From DATLGB01 sp038258425 (GTDB lineage Bacteria > Actinomycetota > Thermoleophilia > Solirubrobacterales > Solirubrobacteraceae), in assembly GCA_038258425.1 (NCBI GenBank), contig JBBSPV010000021.1, forward strand, positions 1 to 63,713: DNA of 63,713 nt, in the 5' to 3' direction. Shown here piece after piece: positions 26,000 through 35,719 of this stretch. The position numbers were made by a program, and so were the translations under genes. The notes beneath the pieces were generated by a model, which saw nothing but the letters and a program-made list of their open reading frames with translations, was not told the origin of the DNA and ran no database searches. The number at the start of each line of letters is the position of its first letter. Positions within the stretch are counted from its first letter, which is position 1.

Positions 26000-28000
26000 A
26001 TGACGGAGCTCAGCGATACCCACCGCGAGGTGCTGACGGCCCTGTGCGACACCGTCGTGCCGGCGGTCGCCCGCCCCGAGGACCCGGACGGGTTCTTCGC
26101 GCGCCGCGCGAGCGACGTCGGCGTCCCGCAGGCGCTCGAGGCGATGCTCGCGGGGATGCCCGAGGACCAGCGCGGCGGGTTGCTGGAGCTCCTCGACGCG
26201 CTCGGCGGCCACGGCCTCCCGGGCCTGGGGCCGGACGCGGCGGACGGGCTGCTGCAGGCCGTCGCCGCCGGCGGGCCCGAGGCGGCGGCCGGCATCGGCG
26301 CGCTGACCTCGCTGACGCTGTTCCTCCACTACGGCCTGCCCGACGAGCGCGGCCAGAACCCGAACTGGGCGACGTTCGGCTACCCCGGGCCCGTCACCCC
26401 GCCGTCACAGGTCCCGAAGCCCCTGCAGCCACTCGAGCCGGCCGGGGACACGACGCTCGAGGCCGACGTCTGCATCGTCGGCTCCGGCGCGGGCGGCGGC
26501 GTCGTCGCCGGCGAGCTGGCGGCCCGCGGCCTGCACGTCGTCGTGCTCGAGGCGGGCGGCTACCTCGACGACGCGGACTTCACCCAACTCGAGCTCCCGG
26601 CCTACCAGCGGTCCTACTGGCGCGGCGGGCCGACGCCCACCGGCGACCAGAACCTCACCCTCCAGGCGGGCGCGTGCCTCGGCGGCGGGACCACGATCAA
26701 CTGGACCAACGCGTTGCGCCCGCGGCCGTGGGTGCGGGAGCAGTGGGAGCGGGAGTTCGGCCTCGACGGCCTGGCGGGCGCGGCCTTCGAGCGCCACCTC
26801 GACGCGGTCTGGACGCGCCTCGGCGTCACCGGGCGGTGCTCGGAGCTCAACGGCCCGCAGGAGCGCATGCGGGCGGGCGCCCAGGCGCTGGGCTGGAGCT
26901 TCCGCCACACGGACCGCAACGTGCGCGAGGACCGCTACGCGTTCGACACTGCCGGCTACATCGGCTTCGGCGACGCGACGGGCGCCAAGCAGTCGACGGT
27001 CAAGACCTACCTCCAGGACGCGGCCGGTCGCGGGGCCGTCCTGGTCACGCGCTGCTGGGCCGACCGGGTGCTCGTGGCGGGCGGCCGGGCGGCCGGCGTC
27101 GAGGCGACGTGGTCGGACCCCGAGACCGGCCGCGCCGCCGCCATCACGGTCCGCGCCCCGCAGGTCGTCGTCGCGGCCGGCGCGCTCGAGTCGCCGGCGC
27201 TGCTGCTGCGCTCCCGGCTCGGCGGCCCGGCGACGGGCGACCACCTGCGCCTGCATCCGTGCACGGCCACCGTCGGCTATTACGCGGAGGACACCGAGGC
27301 GTGGAGGGGTGCCCCCCACGCCGGCCTGGTGGACGAGTTCGCCCGCGCGGAGGACGACCACGGCTTCCTCGTCGAGGGCGCGCAGTACACGACGGCGGTC
27401 GCCGGCTCCGCGGTCCCCTACACGAGTGGGGCCGAGCACAAGGCGCTCATGTCGCGCTTCCGCCACGGCGCGAGCCTCATCGCCCTCCTGCGCGACCGCG
27501 GGCATGGGCGGGTGACCGTCGACCACGCGGGCGCGGCCGTGCCCTGGTACGCGCTCACCGACGAGGTCGACCTGCGCAACGCCCGCCTCGGCATCGAGGC
27601 CCAGGCGCGCCTGCACGAGGCGGCCGGGGCGGAGGAGATCCTCGCCCTCGCGTCCGGGGCGCCGCGCTGGCGCCGTGGGGAGCCGCTCGAGCCGTTCGTC
27701 GCCCGCAGCCAGGCGATCGGGCTGCAGGCCGGCGGGTGGAAGCTCTTCTCCGCCCACCAGATGGGCACGTGCCGGATGGGCACCGACCCGCGGACCAGCT
27801 TCGCCGGCCCGTGGGGGGAGCTGCACGACACGCCCGGCGTCTGGATCGGCGACGCCAGCGCGTTCCCGACCGCCTCGGGGACCAACCCCATGATCACCGT
27901 CATGGCGCTCGCCCACCGCACCGCCGAGGCGATCGCCGCGGCTGCGCCCAGCGGGTCCGGCACGGCCGTCGGCGCCGCGAGCGGAGGCACCCGGCCATGA
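26000..28000 (+). CDS. GMC oxidoreductase, fatty alcohol oxidase-like
   Basis: A 666-residue FAD flavoprotein of the glucose-methanol-choline superfamily. An N-terminal helical domain (1-125) resembles that of long-chain alcohol oxidases (FAO type). The FAD-binding Rossmann motif GSGAGGG is at 161-167. The C-terminal GMC domain has HQMGTCRMG near 590 and ends with the usual ASGTNPMITVMAL segment. Likely reaction: oxidation of a long-chain alcohol or sterol-like substrate. The start ATG is supported by GGAGGAGAGGA 4-5 nt upstream. The stop overlaps the start of the wax ester synthase (ATGA), tying it to neutral-lipid metabolism. Confidence 0.87.
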   Translation: MTELSDTHREVLTALCDTVVPAVARPEDPDGFFARRASDVGVPQALEAMLAGMPEDQRGGLLELLDALGGHGLPGLGPDAADGLLQAVAAGGPEAAAGIGALTSLTLFLHYGLPDERGQNPNWATFGYPGPVTPPSQVPKPLQPLEPAGDTTLEADVCIVGSGAGGGVVAGELAARGLHVVVLEAGGYLDDADFTQLELPAYQRSYWRGGPTPTGDQNLTLQAGACLGGGTTINWTNALRPRPWVREQWEREFGLDGLAGAAFERHLDAVWTRLGVTGRCSELNGPQERMRAGAQALGWSFRHTDRNVREDRYAFDTAGYIGFGDATGAKQSTVKTYLQDAAGRGAVLVTRCWADRVLVAGGRAAGVEATWSDPETGRAAAITVRAPQVVVAAGALESPALLLRSRLGGPATGDHLRLHPCTATVGYYAEDTEAWRGAPHAGLVDEFARAEDDHGFLVEGAQYTTAVAGSAVPYTSGAEHKALMSRFRHGASLIALLRDRGHGRVTVDHAGAAVPWYALTDEVDLRNARLGIEAQARLHEAAGAEEILALASGAPRWRRGEPLEPFVARSQAIGLQAGGWKLFSAHQMGTCRMGTDPRTSFAGPWGELHDTPGVWIGDASAFPTASGTNPMITVMALAHRTAEAIAAAAPSGSGTAVGAASGGTRP

Positions 28001-29475
28001 AGCAGCTCACGGGCCTCGACGCTGCCTTCCTGCACCTGGAGACACCGTCGCAGTTCGGGCACGTGGCCGGACTGTCGATCTTCGCCCGCCCCGACACCCC
28101 CGGCTACGCCCCGTACGCCGCGTGGCGCGAGCAGATCGAGCAGCGGCTGCACCTGCTCGAGCCCCTGCGCCGCCGGCTCGTCGAGGTGCCGCTCGGCCTC
28201 GACCACCCGTTCTGGATCGCGGACCCGGACTTCGACCTCGACTACCACGTGCGCCACTCGGCGCTGCCGCCGCCGGGCGGCGACGAGCAGCTCGAGGTGC
28301 TCGTCGCGCGGATCGTCGGCCAGCCCCTGGACCGCGAGCGGCCGCTCTGGGTCTCCTACGTCATCGAGGGCCTCGAGGACGACCGGTTCGCCGTGCTCAC
28401 CGTCTTCCACCACGCGACGGTCGATGGCGCGTCGGGCGTCGAGCTGCTCACGATCATGCTCGACACGGAGCCGGGCGGGACCGAGGTGGAGCCGCCGGAG
28501 GCGCCCTTCGCGTCCGAGCCGGTGCCTGGCGGGCTCGAGCTGCTCGCCCGCTCGTGGATCGGCCTGGCGCGCAAGCCGGGGCGCGCCTTCCTGCTCGCCG
28601 CCCGCACGGCGAGCGAGGTCGGGACCGCGACACGCAACCCGGCGCTGGTCCGGGCCGCCGACCAGTTCCGCGGCAGCCTGCGCGGGCCGTTCGGCACGCT
28701 GCTCAACCTCGGCCGCCACCGGGGGGAGGAGCGCGACGAGCCGTCACCGCTGCCGAGTGTCCTGCCGCCGCGCACGCCGTTCAACGCGGCGGTCTCCCCC
28801 CATCGCAAGCTCGCGATCGGGTCGGCGTCGCTGGACACGGTGCGCGCGATCAAGAAGGACCTCGGCGCGACGGTCAACGACGTCGTCGTGGCCGTCTGCG
28901 CGGGCGGGCTGCGGAGGTGGTTGGACGCCCACGACGCGCTGCCGGACGAGCCGCTCGTCGCGCTCGTGCCGATCTCCGTGCGCACGGGCGAGGAGGAGCA
29001 CCGCTGGACGAATCGCGTCTCCATGCTCGTCGCCGCCTTGCCGACGGACGAAGCCGACCCGGTGCGCCGCGTGCACCGCGTCCACGCGGCCATGATCTCG
29101 AGCAAGGACCTCTTCCAGGCCCTGCCGGCCGAGCGGCTGACGGACTTCGCGGAGTTCCCGCCCCCGGCGGTGTTCGCCCGCGCCATGCGGCTCAGCGCGC
29201 GCTGGGGCATCGGCCGCCGCCTGACGCCCGGCAACGTCGTGATCTCCAACGTCCCGGGCTCGCGGACGCCCCTGTACGCCGCCGGCGCCGAGCTGCTGCA
29301 CTACTACCCCGTGTCCGTGGTCATGGACGGCCAGGGCCTGAACATCACCGTGCAGAGCTACCTGGACCGGCTCGACTTCGGCCTCATCTGCGACGCGGAG
29401 CTCGTACCCGACGTCGACGCGCTGCTGCGGGGCATCCTTGACGAGATCGACGTCCTGGCCGGCTTGACGGCCTGA
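27997..29475 (+). CDS. Wax ester synthase/diacylglycerol acyltransferase (WS/DGAT)
   Basis: A 492-residue bifunctional acyltransferase that esterifies diacylglycerol or fatty alcohols with acyl-CoA, making triacylglycerol or wax esters. The catalytic motif HHATVDG (138-144) matches HHxxxDG. The C-terminal half has NDVVVAVCAGGLRRWL near 297 and the late NVPGSRTPLYAAGAEL region typical of the family. Length is standard. It is translationally coupled to the preceding alcohol-oxidising enzyme and followed by PlsB and HAD-PlsC, the route to its diacylglycerol substrate. In Mycobacterium tuberculosis a WS/DGAT gene also neighbours plsB2 and a HAD-PlsC gene (from memory). Confidence 0.93.
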   Translation: MKQLTGLDAAFLHLETPSQFGHVAGLSIFARPDTPGYAPYAAWREQIEQRLHLLEPLRRRLVEVPLGLDHPFWIADPDFDLDYHVRHSALPPPGGDEQLEVLVARIVGQPLDRERPLWVSYVIEGLEDDRFAVLTVFHHATVDGASGVELLTIMLDTEPGGTEVEPPEAPFASEPVPGGLELLARSWIGLARKPGRAFLLAARTASEVGTATRNPALVRAADQFRGSLRGPFGTLLNLGRHRGEERDEPSPLPSVLPPRTPFNAAVSPHRKLAIGSASLDTVRAIKKDLGATVNDVVVAVCAGGLRRWLDAHDALPDEPLVALVPISVRTGEEEHRWTNRVSMLVAALPTDEADPVRRVHRVHAAMISSKDLFQALPAERLTDFAEFPPPAVFARAMRLSARWGIGRRLTPGNVVISNVPGSRTPLYAAGAELLHYYPVSVVMDGQGLNITVQSYLDRLDFGLICDAELVPDVDALLRGILDEIDVLAGLTA

Positions 29476-29503
29476 GCCGGCGACCGGCGAGTTGGTGCCG
29501 TCC

Positions 29504-29522
29504 CGGCGACCGTAGGTCGCCG
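29504..29522 (+). terminator. Hairpin after the WS/DGAT gene
   Basis: CGGCGACC and GGTCGCCG form a perfect 8-bp stem with a 3-nt GTA loop, 29-47 nt after the WS/DGAT stop. There is no U-run, so termination may be partial or absent; the stretch to plsB (119 bp) shows nothing else. Confidence 0.4.
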
Positions 29523-29594
29523 TCGGCCGACGCGCCGCGCGGGCCAGGCCGCCGCGTGCGGTGAAACCTGGAACCGGCGGGTAACCGCGCTGAC

Positions 29595-31754
29595 GTGTCG
29601 GCCGGACTCGAGAGCCCGCCCGCCCTGCGGGACGTCGGAGCCGACGACGCCCGCCCGCGCGTGCTGCTGCTCGCCGCGGACTCCGAGGTCGAGCACGCGG
29701 TGCTGCGCCGCTGGATCGAGGACGAGGCCGGCGACGAGGCGCCGCCGGAGGCGCTCGACGTCCGCAGCCCGCGGCTGGCCGAGCGGCTCGGGCGCGGGGA
29801 CGACCCGCTGCTGTGCCCGGTCGGCGTCGTCTGGCTGCCGGCGGAGCACCGCGGCCGCCGGCGCGCACGGCTGCGCCACCTGCTCCCGGGCCGGGACCCC
29901 TGGCACCCGACGCCCGCGGCTCAGCGTCGCATCCTGCGCGACGCGCCCGACCGCTGCGAGGTCGTCGTCGGCGACCCCGCGCCGGCCGAGGACCTGCGCG
30001 AGCGCTTCGAGCGCCAGCCCGGCGGGAGCTTCGACGGGTTCGTCCGCCGCCAGGCGGCGCTCACGCTCGACCGGGCCGAGCGGGCGATCGTCGGCGTCCA
30101 GTACAAGGTGCCGCACCTCGTCCAGGAGGAGATCACGGACTCCGAGAGCTTCTGCGCGAGAGCAGCGGCGCTCGCCGAACGCCTCGGGCTGCCGCGGGAG
30201 GAGACGCTCGCCCGGGCCGAGGGCGCGCTCTCGGAGATGGTCGCCAGCCAGAGCCGGGCGGCGATCGACGTCTGGGACCAGTTCGGCGGCTTCCTGGCGC
30301 GCGCCCACCGCATCGAGGTCGACCCCGCCCGCGTGCGCGAGCTGCGTGAGCTCGGGCGCCGGCACTCGCTCGTGTTCCTGCCGAGCCACCGCTCCTACCT
30401 CGACCCGCTCGTGCTGCGGCCGGCGCTGCTCGCCCACGGGCTGCCCCCCAACCACGTCATCGGCGGGCTCAACGTCTCCTTCTGGCCCGTCGGCCCGGTC
30501 ACCCGGCGCTCGAGCTACGTCTTCATCCGCCGCCGGATGCGGGGCGACGACGTCTACAAGTGGACGCTGCAGCAGTACCTCGCCTACCTCGTCCGCAAGC
30601 GCTTCAACCTCGAGTGGTACATCGAGGGTGGCCGCTCCCGCACGGGCAAGCTGCGGCCGCCGCGCTTCGGCATCCTCTCCTACCTCGTGCAGGGCGTGCG
30701 CGAGGACCGCGGCGACGCCTATCTCGTCCCCACCTCGATCACCTACGAGCAGTTGCACGAGGCCGGCGAGATGACCGCCCAGTCGCAGGGCGCGAAGAAG
30801 GACAAGGAGGACCTGGGCTGGCTTGTCGGCTACGCCCGCTCGCAGGGTCGCGGCCTCGGCCGGGTCCACGTGCGCTTCGGCGCGCCGCTGCGGCTCGGCG
30901 AGGCGCTCGGCGCGGCCACCGCGCCGGACGCGAGCGAGGCCGACGTGCGGCGGGCCGTGCAGCGGACGGGGATCGAGGTCTGCCACCGCATCAACACCGC
31001 CACGCCCGTCACCCACACGGCGCTCGCCGCGCTCGCGCTGCTCGGCACGCAGGAGCGGGCGCTGACGCGCGAGCAGGTGGACGCGGTGGTCGACGGCCTG
31101 CGCGCCCACGCCCGGGAGCGCGACGTCAGGCTCACCGGGGACGCCGACGCGGCGCTCGACGAGCTCGAGGCCTCCGGCGTGGTCGAGCGCTACGCCGGCG
31201 GCAGCGAGCCGGTGTTCCGCGTGGCCCCGGAGCGCCACCTGCTGGCGGCCTTCTACGCGAACTCGGCCGTCCACGCCTACGTCGTGCGGGCGATCGCCGA
31301 GGTCGCCCTCCAGGCCGAGGACCCGATGGCCGCGGCGCTCACGCTGCGCGACCTGCTGAAGTTCGAGTTCTTCTTCGCCACGCGCGAGCCGTTCGAGGCC
31401 GAGATGCGCGCGGAGCTCGACCGGGGCCCCGAGCCACTCGTGGCGCACCGCGTGCTGCGGCCGATCGCCGAGGCCTACCTCGTGGTCGCCGAGCTGCTCG
31501 CCGCCGTGCCCGGCGACGAGGCCGCCGACCGCGACGCGCTCGCCGCCACGGGCCTCGGCGTCGAGCGCCAGCGGCTCCTGCAGGGCCGGATCACGTCCCC
31601 GGACGCGGTCTCGAGCGAGCTGCTGGGCAGCGGGCTCGACCTCGCTGCCAACCGCGAGCTGCTGGCCGCCGGCGCCGCCGCCGGCCGGCGCGCGTTCCGC
31701 GAGGAGCTGACCGCGCTGTGCGAGCGCCTCGACGCGCTGGGAGCCCGCGCGTGA
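29595..31754 (+). CDS. plsB: Glycerol-3-phosphate acyltransferase (PlsB type)
   Basis: A 719-residue GPAT that acylates glycerol-3-phosphate at position 1, first step of phospholipid and triacylglycerol synthesis. The acyltransferase block has HRSYLD (His265, Asp270; HX4D), GGLNV, RRSSYVF and the substrate motif YIEGGRSRTGKL near 347. The C-terminal third is the PlsB-specific GPAT_C-like region. It is shorter than mycobacterial PlsB2 at its N terminus. The start is a GTG that gives MSAGLESP, with no clear Shine-Dalgarno. It ends overlapping the HAD-PlsC start (GTGA), so lysophosphatidate is made and passed on by co-translated enzymes. Confidence 0.92.
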   Translation: MSAGLESPPALRDVGADDARPRVLLLAADSEVEHAVLRRWIEDEAGDEAPPEALDVRSPRLAERLGRGDDPLLCPVGVVWLPAEHRGRRRARLRHLLPGRDPWHPTPAAQRRILRDAPDRCEVVVGDPAPAEDLRERFERQPGGSFDGFVRRQAALTLDRAERAIVGVQYKVPHLVQEEITDSESFCARAAALAERLGLPREETLARAEGALSEMVASQSRAAIDVWDQFGGFLARAHRIEVDPARVRELRELGRRHSLVFLPSHRSYLDPLVLRPALLAHGLPPNHVIGGLNVSFWPVGPVTRRSSYVFIRRRMRGDDVYKWTLQQYLAYLVRKRFNLEWYIEGGRSRTGKLRPPRFGILSYLVQGVREDRGDAYLVPTSITYEQLHEAGEMTAQSQGAKKDKEDLGWLVGYARSQGRGLGRVHVRFGAPLRLGEALGAATAPDASEADVRRAVQRTGIEVCHRINTATPVTHTALAALALLGTQERALTREQVDAVVDGLRAHARERDVRLTGDADAALDELEASGVVERYAGGSEPVFRVAPERHLLAAFYANSAVHAYVVRAIAEVALQAEDPMAAALTLRDLLKFEFFFATREPFEAEMRAELDRGPEPLVAHRVLRPIAEAYLVVAELLAAVPGDEAADRDALAATGLGVERQRLLQGRITSPDAVSSELLGSGLDLAANRELLAAGAAAGRRAFREELTALCERLDALGARA

Positions 31755-33187
31755 CCCCGGCGGCCGACGTCGCCGCCCTCGTCGAGCGGATCGAAGCCGG
31801 GCCCCAGGGCCGGCGGGTCGGGGCGTTCTTCGACTTCGACGGGACGCTCATCGACGGCTACTCGGCCGAGGTCGTCTACCGCGACCGGCTGCGCCGGCGC
31901 GACATCTCGCTCGGCGAGCTCGCGCGCTCGACCCTCGCCGTGGGCGACATGCAGCTGCGCGGCCAGGACGTCGGCAAGCTCGTCACGGCCGCGCTCGCCG
32001 GCCTCGCAGGGAGCACGGACGCCGACATGGTCGCCTTCGGCGCGCGGCTGTTCCGCCAGCGGATCGCGGGCATGGTCCGGCCGGGGGCCCGCGAGCTCGT
32101 GCGCGCCCACCGGCGCGCAGGCCACACGGTCGTGATCGCGACGTCCGCGACCCGCTACCAGGCGGGCGCCCTGGCCGCCGACCTCGAGGTGGACGAGCTG
32201 CTGTGCACGGAAGCCGAGCTCGACGCTGACGGCGTCCTCACCGGCCGCACCGACGGCCCCGTCCTGTGGGGCGCGGCGAAGGCCGCGGCCGTCCGCGCCT
32301 GCGTACGGCGCCGCCGGCTGCGGCTGGCGGACACCTACGGCTACGGCAACGGGGACGAGGACGAGGCCTTCCTGCAGCTCGTCGGCCGGCCCGCCGTCCT
32401 CAACGGCTCGGCCGGCCTGCGGCGCCTGGCCGCGGACGAGGACTGGCCGACGGGGACGCTGGACCCCGCGGGCGGCGGCTTCGGGCCCGTCCCCGCGCTG
32501 CGCACGGCCGGCGCGCTCGGCGCCATGGGCGCGGCCTTCGGGCTCGGCGTCGGCATCCGCGCGCTCAACCGCGACAAGCGCATGGGGGCGAACGTCGCCA
32601 CCGCGGTCGGATCCTCCGTCGGGCTTGCGCTCGGCGGCGTCGACGTCCGCGTGGAGGGTGAGGAGCACGCCGCCGGGCGCCCGGCGGTCTTCGTCTTCAA
32701 CCACCAGAGCGGCCTGGACATGCTCATCGTCGGGCGCGTGCTCGGCCACGACGTCACTGCGGTCGCCAAGCGCGAGGCGGCGCGCGACCCGCGCTTCGCG
32801 CCGCTCGGCTTCCTCATCGACGTCGCCTACGTCGACCGTGCCGACGGCGCCCGGGCGCGCGAGGCGATGGCGCCCGTGGTGGACCGGCTGCGCTCGGGCA
32901 CGTCGATCGCCATCGCCCCGGAGGGCACCCGCTCCGTGACGCCGACGCTCGGCCCGTTCAAGAAGGGCGCCTTCCACATCGCCATGCAGGCCGGGGTCCC
33001 CGTGGTGCCGATCGTCATCCGCAACGCGGGCGCCCTCATGTGGCGCAACTCGTTCTGGCTGCGGCCCGGGAGGGTCGACGTGCGGGTGCTCGAGCCGATC
33101 GACACCTCCGGCTGGAAGGCGGCGACGGTGGCCGAGCACACCGCCGACGTGCGCTCGCGGTTCGAGCGCACGCTGGCGGCGTGGTGA
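31751..33187 (+). CDS. plsC: Bifunctional HAD-IB phosphatase and 1-acylglycerol-3-phosphate acyltransferase
   Basis: A 478-residue two-domain enzyme. Residues 20-230 are a HAD-IB phosphatase with the DFDGT motif (Asp28, Asp30), and the later GNGDED acidic loop. Residues 290-478 are a PlsC acyltransferase with NHQSGLD (His316, Asp321; HX4D) and PEGTRS. The acyltransferase makes phosphatidate from lysophosphatidate; the HAD part may dephosphorylate a lipid or phosphoserine-like substrate, possibly giving diacylglycerol for the WS/DGAT two genes upstream (inference). A basic linker with a hydrophobic stretch lies between the domains. The GTG start is fixed by overlap with plsB. Confidence 0.92.
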   Translation: MTPAADVAALVERIEAGPQGRRVGAFFDFDGTLIDGYSAEVVYRDRLRRRDISLGELARSTLAVGDMQLRGQDVGKLVTAALAGLAGSTDADMVAFGARLFRQRIAGMVRPGARELVRAHRRAGHTVVIATSATRYQAGALAADLEVDELLCTEAELDADGVLTGRTDGPVLWGAAKAAAVRACVRRRRLRLADTYGYGNGDEDEAFLQLVGRPAVLNGSAGLRRLAADEDWPTGTLDPAGGGFGPVPALRTAGALGAMGAAFGLGVGIRALNRDKRMGANVATAVGSSVGLALGGVDVRVEGEEHAAGRPAVFVFNHQSGLDMLIVGRVLGHDVTAVAKREAARDPRFAPLGFLIDVAYVDRADGARAREAMAPVVDRLRSGTSIAIAPEGTRSVTPTLGPFKKGAFHIAMQAGVPVVPIVIRNAGALMWRNSFWLRPGRVDVRVLEPIDTSGWKAATVAEHTADVRSRFERTLAAW

Positions 33188-33202
33188 GCCGGGTGGTGGG
33201 AT

Positions 33203-34195
33203 CTAGTTGACGAAGCCCGCCTCCTTGAGGTACTGGGCGGCGACGACGTTGGGCTCCTTCTTGTCGAGCGTCACGCGCGAGTTCAGCTCCTGCATGACCT
33301 TCTCGCTGAGGGGCTTCTGGACGTCCATGAGCACCTTCTGGCCCGAGGCGCCGAGCTTCTTGATCGCGGCCTGGTTCGTCAGCAGCGACACGAAGTACGG
33401 CGGGAACAGCTGCTTGTCGTCCTCGTAGGTCACGTACTTGTCCAGCGCGAGCTCGCCGTCGGTGGAGAAGCCGAAGGTGAAGTCGGCCTGGCCCTGGTTG
33501 AGGTCGTCGTACTTCCCCTGGCTGGAGACGAACTTCGGCGTCCAGTTGTAGACCTGCTTGAGCCCGAGCAGGCAGTCCGTGCGCTGGCGGCACTCGGGGA
33601 AGCCCGAGATCGACGCCTTCGAGCCGGCCTTCTTCGCCAGCTCGGACATCGTCTTGGGGTTGCCGTACTGCTTGGCCGTCTTCTTCGTGGAGGCGATCTT
33701 GAACGTGTCCTGGAACGGCGTCTGGGGCTGGGCGACGATGTTGTCCTTGGCCGCCTTCTGCTTGAGCAGGTCGAAGGACTTCTGCGGATCGCGGGGGATC
33801 TTGTCCGTCTTGATCCGGTAGAAGGACGTCAGCGCCGTGCCCGTGTACTCGGGGTACATGTCGATGCGCTTGCCCTTGAGCGTCTTGAAGGCGATCTGCT
33901 CCGAGCCGAGGTCGAGCTGCTTCTTGACCTTGAACCCGGCGGCCTTGAGCGCCTGGGCGTAGATCTCGCCGAGGATGAACTGCTCGGCGAAGTTCTTCGA
34001 GCCGACGGTGATGGTCTTGCTCGCGTTGGCGGAGTCGGCCTTGATCGTCTTGCCCCCGCCGCCGCCGGAGGAGCCCGAAGAGGACGACGACGAGGACGAG
34101 CCGCCGCCCGAGTCGTCGGAGCCGCAGGCGGCGACGACGAAGGTCAGCGCCAGGGCGGCCAGGAGGGCCGTCAGGGCCCGGAGGGTGCTTCGCAT
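33203..34195 (-). CDS. Osmoprotectant ABC transporter substrate-binding lipoprotein
   Basis: A 330-residue lipoprotein with a lipobox VVAAC (Cys24) and a long Ser/Gly linker (about 28-48) before the binding fold. The type II periplasmic fold of OpuAC/OpuCC/ProX type is seen from residue 62 (TITVGSKNFAEQFIL) with a YPEYTGTAL segment near 117. It is expected to bind glycine betaine, choline or related quaternary amines; a typical aromatic cage cannot be confirmed by eye. It is last in a four-gene operon (ATPase, two permeases, binding protein). Confidence 0.92.
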   Translation of the reverse strand: MRSTLRALTALLAALALTFVVAACGSDDSGGGSSSSSSSSGSSGGGGGKTIKADSANASKTITVGSKNFAEQFILGEIYAQALKAAGFKVKKQLDLGSEQIAFKTLKGKRIDMYPEYTGTALTSFYRIKTDKIPRDPQKSFDLLKQKAAKDNIVAQPQTPFQDTFKIASTKKTAKQYGNPKTMSELAKKAGSKASISGFPECRQRTDCLLGLKQVYNWTPKFVSSQGKYDDLNQGQADFTFGFSTDGELALDKYVTYEDDKQLFPPYFVSLLTNQAAIKKLGASGQKVLMDVQKPLSEKVMQELNSRVTLDKKEPNVVAAQYLKEAGFVN

Positions 34196-34199
34196 GGGA

Positions 34200-35003
34200 C
34201 TAGGACTCCGTTCGTGGGGTGAGGAAGGCGAAGCGACGGCGCTTGGCGCCGCGCTCGTTGATCGTGAGGCCCTTCGGGGTCGAGAGCCGCTGCGCGCGGC
34301 CGAGGCCGGCGTCGATGACCAGCGTGATCAGCGCCACCACGAGGGCCGCGCCGATCTGCCCTGCCAGGCCGTAGGTCTGGGGCGTGATGATCGGCGTGCC
34401 GAGCGACTGGACGTTGGCCAGCGGGGCGATGGTCGCGGTGGCCACGACCGCCACCGCCGAGGTCCGCAGCCCGGCGAAGACCGTCGGCATGGCCAGCGGC
34501 AGCTCGACCTGACGGATGATCTGACTCTCCGTGAGCCCCATGCCGCGCGCGGCGCCGACGAGATCGCGATCGACCTGCTGGACCCCGACGTAGGCGTTGG
34601 TGAGGATGGGCGGGATGGCCAGCAGCGTGAGGACCAGGATGACGTTGACGTAGCCGACTCCCACGAAGGCGACGAAGAACGCGAGCAGGGCGAGGGAGGG
34701 CACGGCGCGGCCGACGTTGGACGCCGAGATGGCCATGAACTCCCCCTTGCCCTTGTGGCCGAGGTAGAGACCCAGGGGCACGGAGATGAGCACCGCGATG
34801 GCCACGGCGATGAAGGAGATCAGCAGGTGGGTGGCGGCGAGGTCGAGGATCTCCTTCGGCCCGCCGATGCAGACGCCCCCGGAGACGGACTCGCGCTGCT
34901 TGACGACGAAGTCGAACGCGTCGATGAAGATCGGCCTCTGCGGCGGGTTGCCACAGCCCAGCGAGCCGCCGCCCGTGGCCTGGGCGAGGATCAGCAGGCT
35001 CAC
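34200..35003 (-). CDS. Osmoprotectant ABC transporter permease (second)
   Basis: A 267-residue BPD-type permease with about six helices. The EAA-loop region is ARGMGLTESQIIRQVELPLA near 154-173, and HLLISFIAVAIAVLISVPLG begins the core. The outside-facing N terminus is unusual in its length and in carrying three Cys (CGNPP, GGVCIGG). It starts with a GTG that overlaps the stop of the first permease (GTGA). The two permeases form the membrane channel of the betaine importer. Confidence 0.92.
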   Translation of the reverse strand: MSLLILAQATGGGSLGCGNPPQRPIFIDAFDFVVKQRESVSGGVCIGGPKEILDLAATHLLISFIAVAIAVLISVPLGLYLGHKGKGEFMAISASNVGRAVPSLALLAFFVAFVGVGYVNVILVLTLLAIPPILTNAYVGVQQVDRDLVGAARGMGLTESQIIRQVELPLAMPTVFAGLRTSAVAVVATATIAPLANVQSLGTPIITPQTYGLAGQIGAALVVALITLVIDAGLGRAQRLSTPKGLTINERGAKRRRFAFLTPRTES

Positions 35004-35719
35004 GTCGCGGTCACCCGCCGCCAGGGCAGGGCGAGGCGCTGGCCGCCCAGGATGAGCAGGTCCCCGAACGCCGCGAGCAGCACGGCGAGCCCGCCGGCCA
35101 CCACGACGTTGGACTTGAAGAACAGGCCCCCGGTGCCCGCGCTCTCGGAGTAGATCTGCTTGCCGAGGCCACCGCCGCCGGCGAAGAAGGCCAGGGTGGC
35201 CAGGCCGACCGTCGTGGTCAGCGCGATGCGCACGCCGGCGAGGATCTCCGGCAGGGCCAGCGGCAGCTCCACCTGGCGCAGGATCTGGCCGTCCGTGAGC
35301 CCCATGCCGCGCGCCGCGTCGACGACGTCGGCCGGCACGTTGCGCAGCCCGGTCGTGATGTTGCGGAACAGGATGAGCAGCGTGTAGGCCACCAGGGCGA
35401 CGATCGCCGTGAGGTTCCCGCGGCCGGTGATGGGCAGCAACAGCAGGAAGGCCGCGACGCTCGGCACGGTGTAGAGGGCGCCGGTGACCCCGGTGATCGG
35501 CCCGGTGAGCCAGCGGCGGCGGTGGGCGAGCAGCGCGAGGCTGAAGGCGATGAGGAAGCCGAGCCCCAGCGACACGACCGTCAGGTAGATGTGCTCGAGG
35601 AGCGGGGTCCAGTACTTGTTGATGTTGTTGGCGATCCAGCTCGGGCAGAAGCCGTTCTCGGCCACGCAGCCGGCACCCGTGCGCTTCTCGAACTGGATCT
35701 GGGCGAGGACCTCGATCAT
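35000..35719 (-). CDS. Osmoprotectant ABC transporter permease (first)
   Basis: A 239-residue BPD-type permease with about five helices, similar to OpuCB/ProW core. The EAA-loop region is DAARGMGLTDGQILRQVEL near 134, matching the other permease closely. The N terminus (to about 35) has two Cys (CVAENGFC). ATGA overlap with the ATPase upstream and GTGA overlap with the second permease show tight coupling. Confidence 0.92.
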   Translation of the reverse strand: MIEVLAQIQFEKRTGAGCVAENGFCPSWIANNINKYWTPLLEHIYLTVVSLGLGFLIAFSLALLAHRRRWLTGPITGVTGALYTVPSVAAFLLLLPITGRGNLTAIVALVAYTLLILFRNITTGLRNVPADVVDAARGMGLTDGQILRQVELPLALPEILAGVRIALTTTVGLATLAFFAGGGGLGKQIYSESAGTGGLFFKSNVVVAGGLAVLLAAFGDLLILGGQRLALPWRRVTAT

